Shown here: positions 1 through 4,167 of the stretch, piece by piece
Position numbering within the stretch: the first letter of the stretch is position 1
Layout of the letters: the number at the start of each line of letters is the position of its first letter
Assembly: GCA_027356675.1 (NCBI GenBank)
Contig: DAHVXO010000239.1
Location: 1 to 8,814 of the forward strand
Direction: 5' to 3'
Length of the DNA stretch: 8,814 bases
DNA from: Symbiobacteriaceae bacterium
GTDB taxonomy: Bacteria; Bacillota_E; Symbiobacteriia; Symbiobacteriales; Symbiobacteriaceae
The notes under the pieces: model-generated
Seen by the model: only the letters and a program-made list of their open reading frames with translations
Databases searched by the model: none
Told to the model about the DNA's origin: nothing
Program-made: the position numbers and the translations under genes

Positions 1-78
1 GCGCCCCAGCCGGAGGGCCTGTCCCAGATTCTCGGACTCCTGAGCGAGGCCACTACGGCCCGACCCACTGGCAAGTAG
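1..78 (+). CDS. C-terminal end of an unidentified gene (5' part outside window)
   Basis: Frame 1 is open from the first base to a TAG at 76-78 and encodes 25 residues ending in ARPTGK. The start lies outside the window, so family and function cannot be read from this tail. The stop is followed after one base by the AGGAGGGG ribosome binding site of the next gene, so the two genes are almost certainly co-transcribed. The open frame could be chance over so short a stretch, but the tight fit to the next gene's RBS argues that it is a real gene end. Confidence 0.6.
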   Translation, partial: APQPEGLSQILGLLSEATTARPTGK

Positions 79-93
79 TAGGAGGGGAGAACC

Positions 94-498
94 ATGCCCG
101 CGGAGCACACCAGCAAGGAGCACCCCGGCGAAGTGGTAGACCTCTTCGCTGCGGTCAGCAGTCTGGTTATGTCGGTGGTCTCTGCCCGGGTCACCCTGGA
201 CCGGGAGACCGTCCAGTTGGCCAAGCTATACCACGATCACGAGATCCTGCGCCAGTTCCCCGTACCGGCCTTCGGCATTAGCGAGGTCACCTTGCGACTG
301 CCCTATGCCGCAGTGGATGTGAATGCGGGCCGTGGGGGGAGCCTCAAGACCGGTGCACTGGTCGATGTGCCCCATATGCTGGTCCATGTGAACGCCGATG
401 TACTGGCCCCGTTGCCTGAGCACGCGATTAGTTATGTTGAAGTGAAACTCTCACAGCAGACCTTGGACCTGCTGTTGGGAGCGTCCAAGCCCGAATAG
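94..498 (+). CDS. uncharacterised 134-aa protein
   Basis: I do not recognise this protein with confidence. The ATG at 94 is preceded by AGGAGGGG (80-87) at good spacing, and the codons are GC-rich at third positions as in recO. There is no signal peptide and no membrane segment. Residues about 15-50 look helical (VVDLFAAVSSLVMSVVSAR and on). The rest alternates as beta strands (FGISEVTLRLPY, VPHMLVHVNADVLAPLP, ISYVEVKLS). A helix followed by beta strands with a central 'VP.ML..VNA..' segment loosely resembles the DUF2589 type of small protein, but this is an impression only. It lies 15 nt after the previous gene, probably in one operon, and ends just before a large GC hairpin. No catalytic motif is visible. 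Confidence 0.75.
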   Translation: MPAEHTSKEHPGEVVDLFAAVSSLVMSVVSARVTLDRETVQLAKLYHDHEILRQFPVPAFGISEVTLRLPYAAVDVNAGRGGSLKTGALVDVPHMLVHVNADVLAPLPEHAISYVEVKLSQQTLDLLLGASKPE

Positions 499-510
499 GG
501 CCTGACGGAG

Positions 511-548
511 GCGCCACCCCCGGGGTCTGTCATCCCCGGGGGTGGTGC
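511..548 (+). terminator. strong GC hairpin between the 134-aa gene and recO
   Basis: Bases 514-525 (CCACCCCCGGGG) are perfectly complementary to 534-545 (CCCCGGGGGTGG) around an 8-nt loop. The stem extends to 511/548 through one G-U pair, giving about 15 bp. It begins 12 nt after the stop of the 134-aa gene. No U tract follows, so it is either a non-canonical terminator or an mRNA-stabilising or attenuating hairpin before recO. Structure is seen; function is inferred. Confidence 0.5.
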
Positions 549-573
549 CGCGCTACTCCGGGGGCTGCAGTCG

Positions 574-582
574 TGGTATCAT
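574..582 (+). promoter_or_regulatory. candidate extended -10 promoter for recO
   Basis: TGGTATCAT contains an extended -10 TG followed by TATCAT (5 of 6 to TATAAT), 29 nt before the recO start. The -35 position is poor, as is common for extended -10 promoters. It would allow recO to be transcribed independently of the hairpin at 511-548. Confidence 0.3.
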
Positions 583-610
583 GGACGCAGCAATCCCGGA
601 GGTGCAAGTC

Positions 611-1366
611 GTGTCGCTCTACAACGCCGAGGCCATCGTCATCCGCGTCCGGGACTTCGATGAGGCCGACAAAATCGCCACCCTCCTGACCCGTGAGGAG
701 GGGAAGGTCCAGGCGGTCGCCAAGGGCGCCCGTCGCCCCCGCAACCGCTACGCAGCTGCCACTCAGCTTTTCACCCAGATGAACACCGCCATGTTCCATG
801 GGCGGAACATGGACACCCTCAGTCAGGTCGATATCGTCGAGTCCTTCCGCCACCTGCGGGAGGACCTGCTGCGCATGGCCTACGGTTCCTACGTCTGCGA
901 GCTGATGGACGAGATGGTCCGTGAGAAGCAGCGTCTGGAGACCGCCTACCTGCTCCTCCTGACCACGCTTCACCTATTGAATACCCCCGAAATGGAACCG
1001 GAGGCAATCCTGCGGGCCTACGAGCTTAAGCTGATTGCGATCCTCGGTTTTCGGCCCAACCTGGAGGACTGCGTTTCTTGCAGCCAGGGCCTGGGGACCG
1101 GCCCCTCGGTCCGGTTTACCCCGGCGCTGGGCGGGGCGCTTTGCCCCAATTGCTCCGGTGAGGGCGAAGCCGTACACCGCATCTCCCGCGGCACCCTCGA
1201 GACCATGAAGCGCCTCCTGGACGGGGACATCCGTCGGGCCCATGTCATCCGCATCACCGGGGACCTGCTCAGTGAGATCGACCGCGTGCTCACGGATTAC
1301 ATCGCTGTGCGGTCGGAGCGCCGGCTCAAGTCCAAGGAGTTCCTGGACTCGTTGCGACCGGTCTAG
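611..1366 (+). CDS. recO: DNA repair protein RecO
   Basis: RecO is the recombination mediator of the RecFOR pathway. It binds single-stranded DNA and RecR and helps load RecA onto SSB-coated DNA in the cytoplasm. The 251-aa length is normal for the family. The N-terminal OB fold starts with the typical 'YNAEAIVIRVRDFDEADKI' pattern and the 'G.V.AVAKGARR' strand (residues about 31-42). The helical C-terminal part contains a zinc-ribbon-like set C154xxC157 and C178xxC181, followed by 'ISRGTLETMKRLL'. I chose GTG 611 because GGAGGTG lies at 598-604 with a 6-nt gap and because family members start two or three residues before this tyrosine. The open frame runs upstream to an ATG at 581 and beyond, but those starts lack a good RBS. 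The usual Firmicute neighbours (era upstream, glyQ downstream) are not seen beside it; uncharacterised genes flank it instead. Confidence 0.95.
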   Translation: MSLYNAEAIVIRVRDFDEADKIATLLTREEGKVQAVAKGARRPRNRYAAATQLFTQMNTAMFHGRNMDTLSQVDIVESFRHLREDLLRMAYGSYVCELMDEMVREKQRLETAYLLLLTTLHLLNTPEMEPEAILRAYELKLIAILGFRPNLEDCVSCSQGLGTGPSVRFTPALGGALCPNCSGEGEAVHRISRGTLETMKRLLDGDIRRAHVIRITGDLLSEIDRVLTDYIAVRSERRLKSKEFLDSLRPV

Positions 1367-1385
1367 GCCGAATGTTTAGGCACTG

Positions 1386-1415
1386 CCGGGAGGGGACATA
1401 ATCCCTTCCGGAGGG
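1386..1415 (+). promoter_or_regulatory. overlapping hairpins that cover the ribosome binding site of the 100-aa gene
   Basis: Bases 1386-1394 (CCGGGAGGG) can pair with 1403-1411 (CCCTTCCGG) with one G-U pair and an 8-nt loop, taking in the first GG of the GGAGGG ribosome binding site at 1410-1415. A competing small hairpin pairs CCCT (1403-1406) with AGGG (1412-1415) and would hide the rest of the site. Two mutually exclusive structures at a ribosome binding site could modulate translation, or the first could simply be the recO 3' hairpin. Confidence 0.35.
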
Positions 1416-1422
1416 ATGATGC

Positions 1423-1725
1423 ATGTTCGCCGCCTTTGCGCCTGTCCGCTTGACCGACCTGGGGCCCCGTGATGGGCTGATGCGTGGCGAAGTGGGACGG
1501 CTCCACTTTGAGGTCCGCCTGACCCGGGGTCCGGTCTCCTATGGGATCGACCCGTCCACGCTTTATAAGGGATACGGCCGCATCGCTCGGTTGGTGCTCT
1601 ACGAGCCGGTGCCAGGTACCGGAGTCCACCGCAAACTTGCCCTCTTCGACCGGGGCTGGGCCTACGGGCGTAAGCAGCACCTTGCCGCGCTGCGGCCCCT
1701 GGTTGCCTTTCTGGAGCGGACATAG
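1423..1725 (+). CDS. uncharacterised 100-aa protein
   Basis: I do not recognise this protein. The ATG at 1423 follows GGAGGG (1410-1415) with 7-nt spacing, and nearly all codons end in G or C, so the gene looks real. The product is small and basic, with many arginines, no signal peptide and no membrane span. Residues about 20-70 look like beta strands (GEVGRLHFEVRLTRGPVSYGI, RIARLVLYEPVPG). The C-terminus is an amphipathic helix (RKQHLAALRPLVAFLER). No metal-binding cysteines or nucleotide-binding loop are visible. It starts 56 nt after recO and ends shortly before a long inverted repeat, so it may be the last gene of the recO transcript. Its out-of-frame overlap with the extended open frame upstream of the dehydrogenase is not meaningful. 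Confidence 0.7.
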   Translation: MFAAFAPVRLTDLGPRDGLMRGEVGRLHFEVRLTRGPVSYGIDPSTLYKGYGRIARLVLYEPVPGTGVHRKLALFDRGWAYGRKQHLAALRPLVAFLERT

Positions 1726-1734
1726 CGAGTTGGC

Positions 1735-1794
1735 GCAGTGGCGCAGGAAGCGGGTGCCGGCAATGGCGGATCGCACCTGCGCTTGCGCGACTGC
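1735..1794 (+). terminator. long imperfect inverted repeat after the 100-aa gene
   Basis: The arms 1735-1757 (GCAGTGGCGCA, GGAAGCG, GGTGC) and 1773-1794 (GCACC, TGCGCT, TGCGCGACTGC) form a hairpin of about 20 paired bases with one G-G mismatch and small bulges around a 15-nt loop. It starts 10 nt after a stop codon. No U tract follows, so termination would be atypical. A REP-like repeat or structured 3' end is the alternative; no second copy occurs in this window. Confidence 0.4.
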
Positions 1795-1906
1795 CCGAGG
1801 GGCATATTCGCCGTCCCCGGCCTTCCTACGTGATTATTCCCAATCAGGATCCATTTGGAAGAACCCGACTGACTCTATCGTACAAGGGGAAGGCCGGTGG
1901 CTACAC

Positions 1907-2608
1907 ATGCGATTCATAGACCAGGTGGTACTGGTGACCGGCGCCGCCCGCGGAATTGGGCGTGCGGTGGCAGCAGCGTTCGCAGACGAGGGTGCCCGGG
2001 TGATCGGGGCAGATGTCGCACCCGGCGAGCCGCTCTCTGGCGTGACCTACACCCAGTGTGACGTATCGGATGAGGCCCAGGTCCAGCAACTGATGGCGGG
2101 CATTGGCCCGGTCCTCCATGTGCTGGTCAACAACGCCGGGGTCTCGCAGTTTGGACCGCTCGAGACCACATCGGTGGCCCAGTTTGACCGGGTCATCGCC
2201 ATCAACCTGCGTGGTTCGTATCTCTGTGCCCGTTACGCCGCGCCCCTGCTACGGGCGGCGAGCGGAGCCATCATCAACATTGCATCTACAAGGGCGCTCA
2301 TGTCGGAGCCTGGTGGTGAGGCTTACGGCGCAAGCAAGGGCGGGCTGCTAGCCCTTACCCACGCCCTCGCAGTCTCGCTGGGGCCGGACGTCCGGGTCAA
2401 CGCCATCTCTCCCGGGTGGATCGACGTGAAGGGTGCGCCACTTACAGCGGCCGACCACGCCCAGCATCCCGCCGGTCGAGTCGGGCAGCCGGCGGACATC
2501 GCTCAGGCCTGCCTGTTTCTGGGGTCGGCGAAGGAGGCGGGCTTTCTCACGGGCCAGAATCTCGTCATCGACGGCGGGATGACGAAGCGGATGATCTACA
2601 TCGAGTAG
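1907..2608 (+). CDS. short-chain dehydrogenase/reductase (classical SDR)
   Basis: This is a 233-aa NAD(P)-dependent oxidoreductase of the classical SDR family (FabG/glucose-dehydrogenase-like), slightly short for the group (usual about 250). Motifs are complete: the cofactor loop TGAARGIG (residues 11-18), NNAG at 75-78, and the catalytic set Asn100, Ser127, Tyr140 and Lys144 (YGASK). The C-terminal 'LVIDGG' is also present. Asp36 at the end of the second strand (VIGAD) favours NAD(H) over NADP(H). The substrate cannot be told from sequence. ATG 1907 was chosen because the Rossmann strand starts immediately after it. AGGGGAAGG (about 1885-1893) lies 13 nt upstream and GGTGG (1896-1900) nearer, so the RBS is mediocre. 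The frame is open far upstream to 1541, but that part overlaps the previous gene and resembles no protein. It appears monocistronic. Confidence 0.93.
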   Translation: MRFIDQVVLVTGAARGIGRAVAAAFADEGARVIGADVAPGEPLSGVTYTQCDVSDEAQVQQLMAGIGPVLHVLVNNAGVSQFGPLETTSVAQFDRVIAINLRGSYLCARYAAPLLRAASGAIINIASTRALMSEPGGEAYGASKGGLLALTHALAVSLGPDVRVNAISPGWIDVKGAPLTAADHAQHPAGRVGQPADIAQACLFLGSAKEAGFLTGQNLVIDGGMTKRMIYIE

Positions 2609-2622
2609 CCGCGCACGACCAA

Positions 2623-2653
2623 CGAGCCGCCCACCGAGAAGGTGAGCGGCTCG
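2623..2653 (+). terminator. hairpin after the dehydrogenase gene
   Basis: CGAGCCGC (2623-2630) pairs with GCGGCTCG (2646-2653). After one C-A mismatch, CACC (2632-2635) pairs with GGTG (2641-2644) around a GAGAA loop. It lies 14 nt after the stop codon. Only a weak T-containing stretch (CTGTCATT) follows, so it is a likely but imperfect rho-independent terminator. Confidence 0.6.
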
Positions 2654-2761
2654 CTGTCATTCGCAAGTGGGGCGACCGGTCATGTACTCGCGTACGGCAA
2701 ACCGGCCGCAGCGGCCTTCCGGCGACGTGGTGCCAGGCCGTGCGGTGCGTTTAAATAGAGA

Positions 2762-2777
2762 CCATCATCTGAGATGG
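2762..2777 (-). terminator. possible weak terminator of the - strand flavoprotein gene
   Basis: Read on the - strand, CCATC-TCAGAT-GATGG is followed by TCTCTATTT, about 50 nt past the stop of the DHOD-like gene. The stem is only 5 bp, so this is tentative. The rest of 2654-2824 contains a GC palindrome (GGCCGCAGCGGCC, 2704-2716) and no gene that I can support. Confidence 0.25.
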
Positions 2778-2824
2778 CAGCCGGTTCAGCTTCGTGGTTG
2801 GCCAGTGCCTGGGACCACCCACGT

Positions 2825-3823
2825 CTAGAGCAACGCCCGGAACGACTGTAGGACCTTTATGTAGTTGGCACGTTCGTACGCAGCAGGCTCGGCCACATGC
2901 ATCTGGCTCATGCTGCCCCGCATCTGCGTAACGGAGCGGTACTCCTTTGCTTCCATCCAGCGGACCATGCCGTCCAGGATCTCCCGGATGCGACCGACCC
3001 CGCCGGAGAGCAACTCGGAGGCCAGCATCGTCACCTTCGCGCCGGCCATCAGGCCCTTGAGGACATCCGCGGCGGTGTGGACGCCGGAGGTAATCGCCAG
3101 GTCCACCGGCACCCGGCCGTAGAGGATGGCAGTCCAGGTCAGCGGCAGCCGCAGATCGTTGGAGGTACTGAGCATCAGGTTCGGGACGACCTCCAACTGT
3201 TCGAGGTCGAGGTCGGGCTGGTAAAAGCGGTTGAAGAGGACCAGTGCATCGGCCCGGGCTTCGACCAGCCGCCGGGCCATGTAGGCCGTGGCGGTGAAGT
3301 ATGGACTCAGCTTGATGGCGACCGGGATCGAGACGTTCTTTTTCACGTCCCGGAGCACTTCGACGTGCATGTCTTCGATCTCAGCGCTCGAAAGCCGCGG
3401 GTCGGTAGGGATGTAGTAGACGTTCAACTCCAGAGCATCGGCGCCGGCCTCCTGAATCAGGCGGGCGTATTCGATCCAACCGCCGGTGGAGACGCCGTTC
3501 AGGCTGCCGATGATCGGCACACTGACAGCGTTCTTTGCCTGCGCGATCAGTTCGAGGTACGCGTCCGGGCCTGTGCTGTAGCTGGTGGCTTCCGGGAAGT
3601 AGCTGAGCGACTCAGCAAAGCTGCTCGTCCCGAGGCTCAGGTAGTGGTCGAGGTAATGGCTTTCCAGGGTGAGCTGCTCCTCAAAGAGCGAGTGCATCAC
3701 CACGGCGCCGGCCCCGGCCTCCTCCAGACGGCGGATCCCGTCCAGGCTCCGGGACAGGGGAGACGCGGCGGCCACCACTGGGTTCGCCAGGGACAGGCCC
3801 ATGTAGCTCGTGGTCAGGTCCAT
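2825..3823 (-). CDS. dihydroorotate dehydrogenase-like flavoprotein
   Basis: This is a 332-aa FMN-dependent TIM-barrel protein of the dihydroorotate dehydrogenase-like branch that is usually encoded beside pyruvate:ferredoxin oxidoreductase (NifJ), not a true PyrD. Visible features are the N-terminal '[16 protein letters not shown]' (residues 9-24), '[12 protein letters not shown]' (105-116), 'ADALELN' (128-134), the flavin-contacting Lys171 in 'AIKLSP', and the phosphate-binding end '[17 protein letters not shown]' (246-262). The loop after ELN reads VYYIPTDP where true dihydroorotate dehydrogenases have SCPN, so orotate handling is unlikely. The real substrate is unknown. ATG 3823 was chosen because AAGGAGGG lies 8 nt upstream on the - strand (+ strand 3832-3839) and because homologous proteins begin MDL.T.YMGL. 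The open frame runs 10 codons further upstream without an RBS. A NifJ-like C-terminal stub directly precedes it. Confidence 0.9.
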   Translation of the reverse strand: MDLTTSYMGLSLANPVVAAASPLSRSLDGIRRLEEAGAGAVVMHSLFEEQLTLESHYLDHYLSLGTSSFAESLSYFPEATSYSTGPDAYLELIAQAKNAVSVPIIGSLNGVSTGGWIEYARLIQEAGADALELNVYYIPTDPRLSSAEIEDMHVEVLRDVKKNVSIPVAIKLSPYFTATAYMARRLVEARADALVLFNRFYQPDLDLEQLEVVPNLMLSTSNDLRLPLTWTAILYGRVPVDLAITSGVHTAADVLKGLMAGAKVTMLASELLSGGVGRIREILDGMVRWMEAKEYRSVTQMRGSMSQMHVAEPAAYERANYIKVLQSFRALL

Positions 3824-3827
3824 ACTC

Positions 3828-3920
3828 CTAGCCCTCCTTGCCACGGGGTGCACTGTAGTCGAGTTTCGCCATCTGCTCGTACCTGTGCCACCACTTTAGG
3901 TGTAATTCTTCAGCGGGACC
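3828..3920 (-). pseudogene. C-terminal stub resembling pyruvate:ferredoxin oxidoreductase (NifJ type)
   Basis: On the - strand a 30-codon open stretch runs from just after a TGA (+ strand 3921-3923) to a TAG at 3828-3830. It reads [11 protein letters not shown], then [12 protein letters not shown] and APRGKEG. It carries no start of its own apart from an internal ATG at the M of EQMAK. Basic and aromatic tails of the form 'RW..Y..LA.LDYS' are what I recall at the C-terminus of large pyruvate:ferredoxin oxidoreductases, whose genes normally precede the DHOD-like gene. The stop lies 4 nt before the ATG of that gene and its last codons form the AAGGAGGG ribosome binding site, as expected for the end of a translationally linked upstream gene. 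No more of the enzyme is found upstream in any frame. The match rests on memory and position, so treat it as a hypothesis. A 14-aa leader peptide starting at the internal ATG is the alternative. Confidence 0.45.
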
Positions 3921-3930
3921 TCAGGTCCCG
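3914..3930. repeat. perfect 7-bp hairpin CGGGACC-TCA-GGTCCCG
   Basis: The two arms are perfect complements around a 3-nt loop. The loop is the TGA (on the - strand) that closes the NifJ-like stub. It may be a hairpin at the junction where upstream sequence was lost, or an RNA hairpin in the leader of the DHOD-like gene. A run of six T (GGGGGTTTTTT, 3945-3955) lies about 20 nt beyond on the + strand, too far for a standard terminator. Confidence 0.4.
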
Positions 3931-4018
3931 TACATTCAAGCTGCAGGGGGTTTTTTCCTTCTGCCTTCAGCTGCGGGTAGAAGCGATCGGATTAACACGT
4001 GTCTCGGCACAGCCCAAG

Positions 4019-4046
4019 TTGAGGGGCCTGAGTATTGGCGGATAAT
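4019..4046 (+). promoter_or_regulatory. candidate sigma-A promoter for the c-di-GMP gene
   Basis: TTGAGG (4019-4024, 4 of 6 to TTGACA) and GATAAT (4041-4046, 5 of 6 to TATAAT) are separated by 16 bp. Transcription would start near 4053 and give a leader of about 115 nt that contains the repeats described below. Confidence 0.45.
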
Positions 4047-4064
4047 GCCGGCCACTGGTAGCCG

Positions 4065-4130
4065 CAGTGCGACACTGGATCTCAGTGTGCCGATAACTGG
4101 GGCTTAACAATGACTTGGTAAGATAACTGG
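4065..4130 (+). repeat. leader repeats: CAGTG/CACTG inverted repeats and two GATAACTGG copies
   Basis: CAGTG (4065-4069), CACTG (4073-4077) and CAGTG (4083-4087) alternate in orientation; the longest pair is ACACTG (4072-4077) with CAGTGT (4083-4088). Further on, GATAACTGG occurs identically at 4092-4100 and 4122-4130, 30 bp apart, about three helical turns. Such spacing suits a DNA-binding protein acting downstream of the proposed promoter, or a folded leader RNA. Confidence 0.4.
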
Positions 4131-4167
4131 TATCAACAGCCTGTCTTCTTACGGTGAGGGACAAGTC

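Larger units (their letters stand above)
3931..4167. other. divergent intergenic region before the c-di-GMP gene
   Basis: Together with the stub to its left, this gives about 340 nt without an intact gene between two divergent genes. It holds a G5T6 run, the 8-bp palindrome ACACGTGT (3995-4002), a sigma-A-like promoter (4019-4046), an inverted-repeat cluster built on CAGTG/CACTG (4065-4088) and two GATAACTGG repeats. No riboswitch consensus is recognisable; in particular, the conserved cores of the c-di-GMP-I element are absent. Confidence 0.6.

Noticed and set aside
1726..1800. tRNA-like GC-rich fold
   Set aside because: No acceptor stem, anticodon arm or T-loop GTTCGA sequence; it is a simple long hairpin.
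1541..1906. 122-codon N-terminal extension of the dehydrogenase
   Set aside because: It overlaps the 100-aa gene in another frame, looks non-proteinaceous, and the Rossmann strand begins right after ATG 1907.
3885..3895. GGTGGCAC on the - strand, resembling a T-box core
   Set aside because: It lies in the stub's reading frame, with no specifier stem or downstream terminator, and the downstream gene is not amino-acid related.
2897..4045. 382-codon + strand open frame opposite the DHOD-like gene
   Set aside because: It is a GC-driven antisense frame rich in G, H and Q. The - strand encodes a well-formed flavoprotein with RBS.
4047..4167. possible c-di-GMP riboswitch in the leader of the c-di-GMP gene
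   Set aside because: The conserved GEMM cores and tetraloop-receptor pattern are not present; only short repeats are seen.
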